Part shown: positions 28,001-35,855 of the stretch, in pieces
How positions within the stretch are numbered: position 1 is the first letter of the stretch
Layout: each line of letters opens with the position of its first letter
NCBI RefSeq assembly: GCF_024490875.1
Contig: NZ_JACCLX010000023.1
Location: 1-35,858, forward strand
Length of the DNA: 35,858 nt
Direction: 5' to 3'
From: Methanocaldococcus sp.
GTDB taxonomy: Archaea; AGJL01; Methanococci; Methanococcales; Methanocaldococcaceae
Position numbers and translations under genes: made by a program
The notes under the pieces: model-generated
Told to the model about the DNA's origin: nothing
Database searches by the model: none
The model's input: only the letters and a program-made list of their open reading frames with translations

Positions 28001-28164
28001 TGATTTATTAATGCCATTTCTCCAATTAGCGTTTTTCCAGAGGCCGTTGGGATAGAAATTAAAAAATTTTTATTATCTAAAAGTCCTCTATCTAATGCCT
28101 TTTTTTGAGGAGGTCTAAGTTCTTTTATACCAAAATCCTTCAAAACATTTAAAACTTTTTCCAT
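25039..28164 (-). CDS. hel308: Hel308-type DNA helicase containing an intein
   Basis: Hel308 is an archaeal superfamily 2, 3'-5' DNA helicase acting at stalled forks. The host protein is 691 residues; a 350-residue intein (residues 336-685) raises the frame to 1041. Helicase motifs are PTASGKTLIGEM (about 39-50), VVVDEIHLIND (139-149), GLSATIGN (172-179), SCLIFCNTKKG, AFHHAGLTYQHR (303-314), motif V split by the intein (CCTPTL, then SAGINLPCRRV) and QCIGRAGRPGLDPYG (719-733). The C terminus has a ratchet region and a helix-hairpin-helix (IKYIGRVRARKLYNAGI). TGAGGGAT precedes ATG 28164. It is the last gene of a minus-strand run beginning with tldD, 15 bases after the methyltransferase. Confidence 0.97.
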   Translation of the reverse strand: MEKVLNVLKDFGIKELRPPQKKALDRGLLDNKNFLISIPTASGKTLIGEMALINHLLDENKKPTGKKGIFIVPLKALASEKYEEFKNKYEKYGLRVALSIGDYSEEEDLSNYDLIITTAEKLDSLWRHKIPWINDVSVVVVDEIHLINDESRGGTLEILLTKLKELDIQIIGLSATIGNPEELAEWLNAELIVDDWRPVELKKGIYRGGIIEYLNGSCKRIKVESNDIYSLVVDCIKDGGSCLIFCNTKKGAVNEAKKLNLKKFLTDEEKMKLKEISEEILSILEPPTEMCKTLAECILNGVAFHHAGLTYQHRKIVEKSFRERLIKVICCTPTLCLNANTEILQESGFKKITELNKNEKVFALCGKEIKPVSGWKIHKTPQHEYNIVVRTVNGLEITTTPNHIFLVKNGKEICEKEAKELKVGDYVATVDKIRIKEKDIGLSNGDLYFIGYFIGDGYTGVIEKNVFKGCPDLAFNPKYPPNFDDSELHKKYFLKCRISKGVAHYRYSKKLRKIFNKLNLLTKDNKNIDAFCNLPLEKLSYLIAGLFDSDGYIKNRKNIEFYSISEKLIKKLQFVLLRFGIHSSIRKKKTKFKDIYVLTIRDFISIKRFYENIPLRHKEKRRKLGEIIKSKEISKKECYDGDIYWSKIKEIKKIKVNDKYAYDIELPDDGSNSHYIVANGFIVHNSAGINLPCRRVIVKDLMRYTNRGLRYIPIMEVQQCIGRAGRPGLDPYGEGIIIAKGDRDYLRAYQILTQKPEPIYSKLSNQAVLRTQLLGLISTGYIKDEYDLESFIKNTFYAYQYGNLREVAKNIYEVINFLEENEFIVDFVPTELGKRISELYIDPLSAKYIIDGLKEMEREEDLYYLYLVSKTLEMMPNLRVYRSEELDLISEMEYFGIKNFDIEDLEAFKTAKMLYDWINETPEEKILKKYKIEPGILRYKVENAVWIMHALKEIAKILNKNTDIPEKLEIRLEYGAKEDIIEILNIKYIGRVRARKLYNAGIKSIDDIINNPSKVAQIIGEKITKKILNELGVKYGQQKLL
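26110..27159 (-). mobile_element. Intein with LAGLIDADG homing endonuclease in hel308
   Basis: The intein runs from Cys336 (CLNANTEIL, block A) to Asn685 (VANGFIVHN, block G), with Ser686 as the first C-extein residue. Block B is TTTPNHIFLV near 398-407. Two LAGLIDADG helices are present, YFIGYFIGDGY (acidic residue 456) and YLIAGLFDSDGY (acidic residue 550), so both catalytic acids are kept. The penultimate His and terminal Asn needed for splicing are intact. The insertion is inside helicase motif V, between TPTL and SAG. M. jannaschii Hel308 is also known to hold an intein. Confidence 0.95.
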
Positions 28165-28179
28165 TAAAATCCCTCAAAT

Positions 28180-28788
28180 TTATTTATATGCAGATATTGC
28201 TACAAAGCCACCTTTCCCATAACCTTCTTTAATCTCATATTTTCTATATTCATCTTCAAAAAGTGTCTGAGTTGCCTTTATATTTTTAAATTTTAGTTCT
28301 TTTAAGATCTCTATAACTTCTTTTGCAGATAAAAATTTTGCATCTTTGTAAAATTTACTTTTTTTCTTTTTTTCCTCATAAATTTTTCCTAAATAACTAT
28401 CTTTATCTATGATTCCTATTACAATTTTCCCTCCCTTTTTTAGAACTCTCTTAGCCTCCTCTAAAACTTTTTTAGGGTCTTCTACAAACTCCAAAACAGT
28501 ATTTATTAATACAAAGTCAAATTCTTCGTCATTAAAAGGTAAATTCTCTCCACTACTAATAATTACTTTTATTCCTCTTTTTTCAGCTATTTTAGCCATT
28601 TCTTTTGATATATCGACTCCTATCTTTATATTAAAGGGTTTTGCAAATCTTCCAGTGCCTACTCCAATTTCTAAACCTTTACCTTTTGGTATATGCCTCT
28701 TTAAGCACTCAATTTCTGCATTGTAAATTAAAGGGTTTTCATCAAACCATCTATCGTATTCCTCAGCAAATTTATCAAATACATTCAT
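28180..28788 (-). CDS. Class I SAM-dependent methyltransferase
   Basis: A 202-residue Rossmann-fold methyltransferase of the UbiE/SmtA type. Motif I is KGLEIGVGTGRFA (about 38-50), followed by an acidic residue in GVDISKEMAKIAEKRG, DEEFDFVLINTVLEFVEDP near 87-105 (motif IV and the post-IV helix) and LKKGGKIVIGIID (motif VI). The substrate is not evident. ATG 28788 overlaps the end of the LysR-like gene by 14 bases, so the two are translationally linked. The ribosome site is weak (TTAGGT), consistent with coupling. It is followed closely by hel308. Confidence 0.88.
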   Translation of the reverse strand: MNVFDKFAEEYDRWFDENPLIYNAEIECLKRHIPKGKGLEIGVGTGRFAKPFNIKIGVDISKEMAKIAEKRGIKVIISSGENLPFNDEEFDFVLINTVLEFVEDPKKVLEEAKRVLKKGGKIVIGIIDKDSYLGKIYEEKKKKSKFYKDAKFLSAKEVIEILKELKFKNIKATQTLFEDEYRKYEIKEGYGKGGFVAISAYK

Positions 28789-29632
28789 ACTTAAAACCTA
28801 ATTTTTTTATTTTTTTAATGTAATCTTTATCTATTTTTATCTCCCTATTTAAACTTATAAAGTTTATCGCATGTATAGTTTTTTCATAGAATTTAGGATA
28901 TTCTATATTCAAATTATCATCAACATATTTTAATAAACTTTCGTTTAAAAATAAACTGTAACCTTCATTAACCAACTCTATTGCTTTAAAAGGATTTTTA
29001 GTCCTAATTTTTACTTTAAAATTTATTCCTTCTTTCTTTAAGATATTATAAACTATTCTATGAGAACTATATCTAACTCCTACTAAATTTTTGTAGTCAA
29101 ACTCTTTTTTACTAACCATCACAAAGTGGTCATAGACAACTAAGAATATGTTAATATCAAAATTTCCAATCTCTGACTTCAAAAATCTTTCATCATTTAA
29201 TCTAAAAACCCAGTAACTGTCATCAACTCCCAATATATCTACAAAGTTTAATTTCAATAGTTTTAAGGCATTGTCAAAAGATGTTATTATTGGATTTTCA
29301 AATAATATTTTAGCAATTTCCCCACTAACAAATCCTGAAACTGTAAAAAATTTATTATTTAATCTTTTTTTACTAAATTCATAAATTTCCAAAATTTTTA
29401 ATCCATCCTCAGTTAAAATAGTCCCATTTGGAGTAGAGTAATATAGTTTAACTCCCAATTTCTTTTCTAACCTTTTCAACTGAATATTAAAAGAGGATGG
29501 ATTTATATTTAACAATTTAGACGCTTCATTCTGTGATTTAGTTTTTTGCAAAGATTTTAAAAGTTTTATTTGGTTTGGAGTTATTACCTTCCCTTTATAT
29601 TCTACAACAACATCTGCTTTAAAATCTTTCAT
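28775..29632 (-). CDS. LysR/ModE-type HTH transcriptional regulator
   Basis: The 285-residue protein has an N-terminal winged helix-turn-helix at about 18-80 (QIKLLKSLQKTKSQNEASKL, then LNINPSSFNIQLKRLEKKLG and a wing ending TEDGLKIL), the pattern of LysR and ModE regulators. Residues 95-285 form a separate domain that could be a reduced ligand-binding domain, with phrases like FDNALKLLKLNFVDILGVDD and LVNEGYSLFLNESLLKYV. It is close to the expected LysR length but the effector region is divergent. It starts three bases after the dapF stop, and the ribosome site lies in the dapF end. Targets are unknown; regulation of the adjacent biosynthetic genes is inference. Confidence 0.82.
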   Translation of the reverse strand: MKDFKADVVVEYKGKVITPNQIKLLKSLQKTKSQNEASKLLNINPSSFNIQLKRLEKKLGVKLYYSTPNGTILTEDGLKILEIYEFSKKRLNNKFFTVSGFVSGEIAKILFENPIITSFDNALKLLKLNFVDILGVDDSYWVFRLNDERFLKSEIGNFDINIFLVVYDHFVMVSKKEFDYKNLVGVRYSSHRIVYNILKKEGINFKVKIRTKNPFKAIELVNEGYSLFLNESLLKYVDDNLNIEYPKFYEKTIHAINFISLNREIKIDKDYIKKIKKLGFKYECI

Positions 29633-29635
29633 AAT

Positions 29636-30523
29636 TTACCATCCAATATTTATTAATTTGGCATCATATACAATTACAGCATCTCCAATCATATAAACTC
29701 CATCGTTTTTAATCTCAATCTCCAATTTACCCCCATCTAAATGTGCTAAAACCTTATTCTTTGTTTTACCAAGTTTGTGAGATATAATAACTGAAGCCGT
29801 AGTTCCTGTTCCACACGCTGTTGTGTATCCAGATCCTCTTTCCCAAGTAACGATTCTAATCTCGTTAGGATTTAAAACCTCTACAAAATGGACATTAATT
29901 CTTTCTGGAAATACAGGATGATTTTCAATTTCTTTTCCAATAACATTTAAATATTTCTTAGCAAAATTTAAGTCAATGTTATTATCTTCAACAAATATAA
30001 CTGCGTGAGGATTTCCTACATTAACAACACTCAATTTAACTTTTGGTAGGTAAGGATTTTTTAATTTTAACTCTCCATCTATAAATTCATCATCATCTTT
30101 ATAACCTTCAATTTTCATTGGAATGTCTTTTAATTTAAATTTTGGAACTCCCATATAAACTTTAACTTTTTTAACCTCATCATCTTCAATTTCCATTTCA
30201 CAGATTCTTAAACCTCCCTTTGTCTCTACTTTTAAAGGATTTTTTTTAATAATTCTCTCATAAACATACTTTGAAAAGCATCTTATACCATTTCCACACA
30301 TCTCAGCCTCAGAGCCATCACTGTTAAAAATTCTAAATCTTACATCGTATTCATCAGATGTAGGTTTTTGTATGAATATAACTCCATCTCCTCCTACGGA
30401 AAAACCTCTCCTACATATTTTCCTTGAAAATTGCGATTTATCATTTTCTTTAACTTTCTCTCCGTAAAATTCATTAATAACTATATAATCATTTCCAAGA
30501 GCATGCATCTTTGTAAATTCCAT
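29636..30523 (-). CDS. dapF: Diaminopimelate epimerase
   Basis: DapF converts LL- to meso-diaminopimelate on the way to lysine. The 295-residue protein keeps both catalytic cysteines: Cys76 in SEAEMCGNGIRC and Cys237 in GSGYTTACGTGTTAS. N-terminal FTKMHALGNDYIV and GGDGVIF are family signatures. It is slightly longer than bacterial forms, with a Lys/Glu-rich middle. Methanogens lack peptidoglycan, so lysine is the expected end product. The frame opens at TTG 30538, but GGCGGTG at 30530-30536 points to ATG 30523. It lies 25 bases after the PRC-barrel gene in the same operon. Confidence 0.96.
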   Translation of the reverse strand: MEFTKMHALGNDYIVINEFYGEKVKENDKSQFSRKICRRGFSVGGDGVIFIQKPTSDEYDVRFRIFNSDGSEAEMCGNGIRCFSKYVYERIIKKNPLKVETKGGLRICEMEIEDDEVKKVKVYMGVPKFKLKDIPMKIEGYKDDDEFIDGELKLKNPYLPKVKLSVVNVGNPHAVIFVEDNNIDLNFAKKYLNVIGKEIENHPVFPERINVHFVEVLNPNEIRIVTWERGSGYTTACGTGTTASVIISHKLGKTKNKVLAHLDGGKLEIEIKNDGVYMIGDAVIVYDAKLINIGW

Positions 30524-30548
30524 ATTATACACCGCCAAAAATAGATTT

Positions 30549-30830
30549 TTAACGAGTAGAGGGCTTTATAGTTACTTTATTTAAGTTCTTTTCATCTATT
30601 ACAAAAACATCTTTAACCGCAGTTACGAGTCTATAAGGAATTAAAACACACTTTCCCTCTTCTACATTTATTGGACTATTTTCAGAAGGTTCAATTTCTA
30701 AAGAAACCAATTTTCCTATTTTTTCATCGAATATAATATCTCTAACTACTCCAATAATACTTCCTAAATTTCCTATAACTTTTCTACCAAATAACAATTT
30801 AGCAGGTATCTTATCTCTTCTAATTTCCAT
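30549..30830 (-). CDS. PRC-barrel domain protein
   Basis: A 93-residue single-domain protein. The PRC-barrel pattern is clear: IPAKLLFGRKVIGNLGSIIGVVRDI, then a beta-strand with FDEKIGKLVSLEIEP, and IPYRLVTAVKDVFVIDE. PRC-barrels are small beta domains found in RNA processing (RimM), photosynthetic reaction centres and archaeal cell-division proteins (CdpB). Size and lack of any other domain fit the archaeal stand-alone group, but I cannot say which role applies. GGGAGATT precedes ATG 30830. It sits nine bases after cobY and 25 before dapF. Confidence 0.88.
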   Translation of the reverse strand: MEIRRDKIPAKLLFGRKVIGNLGSIIGVVRDIIFDEKIGKLVSLEIEPSENSPINVEEGKCVLIPYRLVTAVKDVFVIDEKNLNKVTIKPSTR

Positions 30831-30839
30831 AATCTCCCT

Positions 30840-31445
30840 TTATTTATACTTTTTATTTTTCAAAAAATTTTCCGCAAATTTTAAATCGTCAGGAGTATTG
30901 ACATTAATTATTAACTCATCAATTACCATAATCTCCTCTTTTTGATATCCACTCTTTGGAGACACTATATTTATTCCTACTGGAATTAAGCCATTAAATT
31001 CAATTGTTGCATTCACATGTTTAATATATTTATTTTTAGGGATCATAACAGTTAAAGATTCAATTTCTGGATTTTTAGATTTAATACTGTAAAAGTAATC
31101 TACTATACTATTAATAATTTTCGATGATAAATTTACTAAATCAGAACTTACTACTAAAAATGGCTTTGAAAAATATTTTATGCACTCATTTAAATCTTCT
31201 ATATAGCCATTACCAGAGGTTTCAATAACTTTAATATTTTTATAATCTTTATAATTTGAGATAATAAATTTTTTTGTATTTTTAGTATTTAGCGATGTGG
31301 CAATATATATTTTATTTATTTTATCTGACTCTAATAAAGGTTGGATTACATAAGATATGAGTGGTTTATCCTTTATTTTAATTAATGGTTTCTCTACATA
31401 TCCCATTCTTGATCCTCTACCCCCTGCCATAATTAGAGCATCCAT
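30840..31445 (-). CDS. cobY: GTP:adenosylcobinamide-phosphate guanylyltransferase
   Basis: CobY is the archaeal non-orthologous replacement for bacterial CobU. It transfers GMP to adenosylcobinamide phosphate during coenzyme B12 nucleotide loop assembly but has no kinase activity. The 201-residue nucleotidyltransferase fold starts MDALIMAGGRGSRMG (signature loop 6-15), then EKPLIKIKDKPLISYV (conserved Lys), ETSGNGYIEDLN, FLVVSSDLVN (metal Asp) and PVGINIVSPKSGYQKEE. Length and C-terminal NVNTPDDLKFAENF match M. jannaschii CobY (MJ1117, from memory). AAGTGGATT precedes ATG 31445. It follows tldD by 27 bases. Confidence 0.92.
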   Translation of the reverse strand: MDALIMAGGRGSRMGYVEKPLIKIKDKPLISYVIQPLLESDKINKIYIATSLNTKNTKKFIISNYKDYKNIKVIETSGNGYIEDLNECIKYFSKPFLVVSSDLVNLSSKIINSIVDYFYSIKSKNPEIESLTVMIPKNKYIKHVNATIEFNGLIPVGINIVSPKSGYQKEEIMVIDELIINVNTPDDLKFAENFLKNKKYK

Positions 31446-31472
31446 TTTAATCCACTTTATTTGTTTATTATA

Positions 31473-32837
31473 TTAAGAGAGTATAGCAATAGTTCTTATA
31501 AAACCTCCTCCATCACCTACTGGAACACTCTGTCCATATTTTCCACAGTAACCAACGCTTAGTTTAAAATCTTTTGTAACGGCATCTACCTTAAATAATA
31601 TATCTAAAATTTCTCCACTTAGTCCAGCATCTTTTAAAACTTTGGTTAATTCTCCATTTTCAATTAAATATGCTTCAACTGCACTAAACTGAAATAATCC
31701 TTTACCAGTATCAACTTGCCCTCCTCTTGAACCTTTTAAAAATATTCCCTCTTTTGTATCCTCTAAGAGTTCTTCAAATGACCAATCTCCTGGTTTTATA
31801 TAAGTATTACTCATTCTTACAATTGGCTTATTTAATCCCTCTGATCTTCCATTTCCTGTTAATTCAGCATTCATTCTTCCAGCGGTTTCTCTTGAATGTA
31901 AATATGTTTTTAAAATTCCATTTTCAATAATAGCTGTCTTTTTTCCTTCAACTCCTTCATCATCATATTTATAAGAACCAAAGGCATCTTTAACCGTAGC
32001 GTCATCTATAACTGTTACATACTCACTTCCAACTCTCTTTCCTAACTTATCTTTAAATACACTATCGTTTTGTAAAACTAAATCAGCCTCTGAAGCATGT
32101 CCAACAGCTTCATGTATAAATACTCCTGCTAACTCAGGGTCTAAAATCACTTTAAATTTACCTTTTGGACAAGGTTTTGCTTTAAGTAATCTTAAAGATC
32201 TATTTTTTGCTTCAATAGATAAATTCAAATAATTATCTTTTATTTTTTCAAATCCAAAGCCACCAGTTCTCTCCGCTCCATATTGTAAGTTTCCATTCTC
32301 TTTGGCAACGCAATTCATATACATTATGCATCTTGTTATTTCTCCTTCAATTCTTGAACCTTCGCTATTTAAAAATATTTTTTTACCCAATACATCAGAA
32401 TAACTTACAGAAATACTTTTAATTTTTTTGTCCATCATATTTTTGTAAGCATCTATTATTATATCCTTCTTTTCATCAATATCTACTTTTACGGGATTTA
32501 TTTTTCCAATCATTTGGTAATTATCTACTATTGCCTTATAATCTTTTAGAGATACTTCTTTTTCTGAATATTCATTTGAAAGTTTAGCCATTTTGTATGC
32601 CTTATTTATTAAACTCTCAATTTCTTTTTCATTTATAATATTTGAGGTAGCAAATCCCCAACCATTTTTATATAAAATCCTAACAGCAACTCCTTGCCCT
32701 AATCCAGAAGAAATTTCTTCTATTTTTCCATCCTTTAATGTTATAGTATTTGATTCCTTAACATTAATTCTTAAATCTGCATAATCTCCTATCTCCAAGA
32801 GTTTTTCTAATTTTTCTATATTAATATTGTTGATCAT
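31473..32837 (-). CDS. tldD: TldD-family metalloprotease
   Basis: TldD works with TldE (PmbA) as a heterodimeric zinc peptidase that trims unfolded or modified peptides. The 454-residue protein has the zinc motif HEAVGH (242-247) in GVFIHEAVGHASEADLV, an N-terminal domain ending near AERTGGFGFE and conserved C-terminal pieces DDEGVEGKKT, YLHSRETAGRM and GSRGGQVDTGKGLFQF. TldE carries no metal site and is not found in this window. GGTGAG just upstream of ATG 32837 sets the start. It heads the minus-strand operon that includes cobY and dapF, and is divergent from the membrane-anchored protein gene. Confidence 0.93.
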   Translation of the reverse strand: MINNINIEKLEKLLEIGDYADLRINVKESNTITLKDGKIEEISSGLGQGVAVRILYKNGWGFATSNIINEKEIESLINKAYKMAKLSNEYSEKEVSLKDYKAIVDNYQMIGKINPVKVDIDEKKDIIIDAYKNMMDKKIKSISVSYSDVLGKKIFLNSEGSRIEGEITRCIMYMNCVAKENGNLQYGAERTGGFGFEKIKDNYLNLSIEAKNRSLRLLKAKPCPKGKFKVILDPELAGVFIHEAVGHASEADLVLQNDSVFKDKLGKRVGSEYVTVIDDATVKDAFGSYKYDDEGVEGKKTAIIENGILKTYLHSRETAGRMNAELTGNGRSEGLNKPIVRMSNTYIKPGDWSFEELLEDTKEGIFLKGSRGGQVDTGKGLFQFSAVEAYLIENGELTKVLKDAGLSGEILDILFKVDAVTKDFKLSVGYCGKYGQSVPVGDGGGFIRTIAILS

Positions 32838-32908
32838 AAACTCACCATAGAATTTTATATTCTTGTTTGTTTATTAATATTTATTATAGTTTTTAAAATG
32901 GTGAGATT

Positions 32909-33556
32909 ATGAAAAAATTAAAAGAATTTATATTATTCATATTGGTAAATGTCCTTCCAATTGTTATTATTGGATGGTATTTGTATGAAAATATTGGAGG
33001 AGCAAACTCTTTAAATGAAGTTATAGAAGACTCTCCATTTAAAGAATTTATATATATTGATCACGATGTTATTATGGAGGATAATATAAATAACATAAAT
33101 AAAATTTATAAGCCTTTTTTAATATTTATTAATGGAATTTATATTAGTCGCGATGGTAATGCAGTTGGGATAAAAATGCCCTTTGCATTTATGTTTAAAT
33201 ATATTAAAATTGACAATTGTTCTTATTATAATGGCTGTATTATAAAGGGTAATGCTAATTTAGGGAAAGCAACGCCAAATGATTTAACAGTTTTAATTCC
33301 TCAAAACTTTAAAGACATTGTTATTTATAGTAAAGATAGCATTATAGCCGGGGTAATTACAAATAACGAAACTGTATATGTGTGGGCTTTTAGAAAGAAA
33401 GGAAATATAACTGCAAAAACAATAAAATTATACTTAGAAAATGTAAAAAAACATAATCCAAATTTAATTGAATATAAAGTTATTGATTTTAAAGATAAAT
33501 TTTGTGTATATCTTAAATATAGAGGGCATTATTTAGAATTAAATAAATTAACATAA
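32909..33556 (+). CDS. Hypothetical protein with N-terminal membrane anchor
   Basis: I do not recognise this 215-residue protein. An N-terminal hydrophobic helix of about 22 residues (FILFILVNVLPIVIIGWYLY, after LysLys) acts as a signal anchor. The rest is presumably outside or facing the membrane. It is beta-rich with Ile- and Asn-rich strands, for example IDNCSYYNGCIIKGNANLG with a Cys pair near 106-112, IVIYSKDSIIAGVITNNETV, then a helix with VKKHNPNL. The start has GGTGAG four bases before ATG 32909. It is followed after ten bases by hemD, so the two are probably co-transcribed, but nothing here suggests a role in tetrapyrrole synthesis. Confidence 0.7.
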   Translation: MKKLKEFILFILVNVLPIVIIGWYLYENIGGANSLNEVIEDSPFKEFIYIDHDVIMEDNINNINKIYKPFLIFINGIYISRDGNAVGIKMPFAFMFKYIKIDNCSYYNGCIIKGNANLGKATPNDLTVLIPQNFKDIVIYSKDSIIAGVITNNETVYVWAFRKKGNITAKTIKLYLENVKKHNPNLIEYKVIDFKDKFCVYLKYRGHYLELNKLT

Positions 33557-33566
33557 ATGGGATAAA

Positions 33567-34283
33567 ATGAAAGTTGTTATTACAAGACCTAAGGAAAGAT
33601 CTGAGGTATTTGCTAAACTATTAAAAAAAGAAGGTTTTAAGCCAATATTATTTCCTACTTTGGAGATAGTTTATAACAAAGATGTTAATGTTGATTTAAA
33701 TAAATATGATTGGATTATCTTCACATCTCCGAGTGGCGTTATTGGATTATACAACATATTGGACGATAGAAAAAAAGATAGGGTTAAAGATAAAAAAATC
33801 GCTGTCATTGGAGAAAAGACAGCAAAAACTTTTAAAAAATATTTTGGTAAATTCCCAGATATAATTCCAAAAGAATACACTGCTGAAAAATTATTGGAAG
33901 AATTAAAAAAAGTTATTAATGGAAATGAAAAATTTTTAATTCCTACAACACCATCAACCAGAGACATTTTAAAAAATAATTTAAATGCAGATTTATTGTT
34001 TGTTTATAACTCTGTTGAACCAAAAAATTTAAAAGAAAAGATTGAAAAATTAAAAAAAGAATTAAAAGATGAAAAATTTATTTTAACATTTACAAGTGGA
34101 TTAACTGCTAAAAACTTTTTTAAATATGTGGATAACGAATTTTCCAAGATAATAGAAAAGAATTATATTGTAGCAATAGGTCCAATAACTGGAAAAGTTA
34201 TTGAAGAATTTGGGTTTAAACCTTTACTGCCTAAAATATACACTATTGAAGGAATTATAGAAGTTATAAAAAATATTAAATAA
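33567..34283 (+). CDS. hemD: Uroporphyrinogen-III synthase
   Basis: HemD closes hydroxymethylbilane with inversion of ring D, the branch point to siroheme, F430 and cobamides. The 238-residue, two-domain protein has low sequence conservation typical of the family: MKVVITRPKERSEVFAKLL at the N terminus, DWIIFTSPSGVIGLY near 48-62, KIAVIGEKTAKTFKKYFG near 76-93, ILTFTSGLTAKNFF near 172 and VAIGPITGKVIEEFGFKP near 208. This TSP/TSG pair with two GP/GE hinges is diagnostic. In a methanogen the product feeds factor F430 and B12, and CobY and CbiZ are in the same window. GGGAT lies four bases before ATG 33567. Confidence 0.93.
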   Translation: MKVVITRPKERSEVFAKLLKKEGFKPILFPTLEIVYNKDVNVDLNKYDWIIFTSPSGVIGLYNILDDRKKDRVKDKKIAVIGEKTAKTFKKYFGKFPDIIPKEYTAEKLLEELKKVINGNEKFLIPTTPSTRDILKNNLNADLLFVYNSVEPKNLKEKIEKLKKELKDEKFILTFTSGLTAKNFFKYVDNEFSKIIEKNYIVAIGPITGKVIEEFGFKPLLPKIYTIEGIIEVIKNIK

Positions 34284-34312
34284 ATTACAAAGAGTGTGGT
34301 GGGGTTTTATAG

Positions 34313-35389
34313 ATGATAAATGTAAATGATAGGAATTTAATAAAAAAAGCTATTGAAAAAATAAACAAACTGTCTGAAAAAGTTGATAAATTGAAAATAA
34401 TGCATGTATGTGGAAGTCATGAACATACAATATGTAAATATGGAATTAGAGACATTCTTCCTGAAAATATTACTGTAATTCCTGGCCCAGGCTGTCCTGT
34501 ATGCGTTACTACACAAAAAGAGATTGATACAGCAATATATTTGGCTGATAATGGATATGTTATTACAACTCTTGGAGATATGTATAGAGTTCCGGGAAGC
34601 GAAAAATCGTTGATGGAAAAACAGGCAGAGGGTTGTGATGTTAGAATTGTATATAGCATTAGTGAAGCTGTAAAAATGGCTAAGAAAGAAAGAGATAAAA
34701 AATTTGTTTTTGTGGCAATTGGCTTTGAAACAACTGCCCCAACAACAGGAGCAGAGTTAATTAGTTTAAAAGATAAAGATATTGATAACTTTTTTATTTT
34801 AAACTATCATAGGCAAACCCCTCCAATTATGGAATTTTTGCTGAGTGAAAAAACATACATAGATGCATTTATTTGCCCCGGACATGTTTCAACGATAACT
34901 GGATTAAAGCCATATTATAAGCCATGCGAAAAATATAAGGTTCCAATGGTCGTTGCTGGATTTGAACCAATTGATGTATTAATGGCTATAATTATGATAT
35001 TAAGACAAATAATAACTGGAAATATAAAGGTTGAAAATGAATATATAAGGGCTGTAAAGCCAGAAGGGAATGTATTGGCTCAAAAGATAATAAACGAAGT
35101 TTTTGAAAGTATAGATGTGCCTTGGAGAGGGTTTCCAATTATAAAAAATGGTGGATTTGGATTAAGGGAGAAATATAAAAAGTTTGACATTTATGAGCAT
35201 GAAGATATTCCAGAGATTGAAGAAAAAATACCAAAAGGTTGTATATGTGATAAGATATTAAGAGGCGAAAAACTACCAACAGATTGTCCATTATTTGGAA
35301 CAGTTTGCAATCCACTAAATCCAGTAGGTAGTTGCATGGTTTCAGATGAAGGAACTTGTAGAATATTTTATAAGTATAGAAAAATATAA
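34313..35389 (+). CDS. hypD: Hydrogenase maturation protein HypD
   Basis: HypD, with HypC, assembles the Fe(CN)2CO unit of NiFe hydrogenases. The 358-residue protein has HVCGSHEHT (Cys33, 31-39), GPGCPVCVT (Cys61, Cys64), CPGHVS near 193 and AGFEPIDVLM near 219. It ends with a Cys-rich C terminus (CICDKILRG, TDCPLFGTVCNP, GSCMVSDEGTC) that binds a 4Fe-4S cluster. All key cysteines appear present. GGTGGGG is upstream of ATG 34313. It is the third gene of a plus-strand run and ends about 20 bases before long repeat copy 2. Confidence 0.96.
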   Translation: MINVNDRNLIKKAIEKINKLSEKVDKLKIMHVCGSHEHTICKYGIRDILPENITVIPGPGCPVCVTTQKEIDTAIYLADNGYVITTLGDMYRVPGSEKSLMEKQAEGCDVRIVYSISEAVKMAKKERDKKFVFVAIGFETTAPTTGAELISLKDKDIDNFFILNYHRQTPPIMEFLLSEKTYIDAFICPGHVSTITGLKPYYKPCEKYKVPMVVAGFEPIDVLMAIIMILRQIITGNIKVENEYIRAVKPEGNVLAQKIINEVFESIDVPWRGFPIIKNGGFGLREKYKKFDIYEHEDIPEIEEKIPKGCICDKILRGEKLPTDCPLFGTVCNPLNPVGSCMVSDEGTCRIFYKYRKI

Positions 35390-35408
35390 ATATTTATATT
35401 CTTAAAAT

Positions 35409-35784
35409 TTTTTATAATGAATAATACTTACTCTTGGGATTTGTTAATATCAAATCATAAAAAATTTTAAATTTTTATTATAATAATATTATAATTTTAA
35501 AATTTTTCATATTGTTATAATATTTTTTTGATATTTTTCTTATTTTGTAATATTCAGATCAAGAATTTCTCGGGGTTCGTTATTACTCTTAAAAAAGATG
35601 TGAATATATAAATCTATAAATATTTTATATTATTAAAAAAATAAAGAATTTAAATACTTTTATCCCCTTTGGGGCGTGATTATATACCCATAGGGCTCCG
35701 CCCTATTGGGATACCCGGGATGCATTGCTTCTTAAAAGAAGCAATGCCTCTTTTTGCCTTTCCCTTTGGGGCCTGATTTTAAAC
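35409..35784 (-). repeat. CRISPR-associated long repeat (LR), copy 2 of an inverted pair
   Basis: The reverse complement of this stretch matches 4188-4555 with roughly 90 percent identity by eye and the same internal order: AT-rich part, CRISPR-like partial repeat (35661-35685), double hairpin, degenerate repeat (35759-35784). Most differences are single substitutions and short indels in A/T runs. It starts some 20 bases past the hypD stop, just as copy 1 starts right after ilvD. A TATA-like AATTTAAATAC (35647-35657) points toward the hairpins. Confidence 0.93.
35687..35747. other. Double hairpin in spacer-like position within LR copy 2
   Basis: The first hairpin pairs CCC-ATAGGGC (35687-35696) with GCCCTAT-T-GGG (35700-35710). 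The second pairs GCATTGCTTCTT (35722-35733) with AAGAAGCAATGC (35736-35747), a perfect 12-bp stem. In copy 1 the outermost pair of the second stem is G and T, the only change in the arms. Confidence 0.85.
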
Positions 35785-35855
35785 AGTAAGCATATATTTA
35801 GACACAGACAGACCCTTAAAAAGATTTCCATCCCCTTTGGGGCGTGATTTTAAAC
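35759..35855 (-). CRISPR. CRISPR array 2, start only: one degenerate and one full repeat, one spacer
   Basis: On the minus strand a full 32-nt repeat (35824-35855) reads GTTTAAAATCACGCCCC, then AAAGGGGATGGAAAT, followed by a 39-nt spacer (35785-35823) and a degenerate repeat (35759-35784) that runs into the long repeat. Compared with array 1 it has ACG for AGG and one more C. The array continues past the right edge, so its size is unknown. Orientation is opposite to array 1. Confidence 0.9.
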
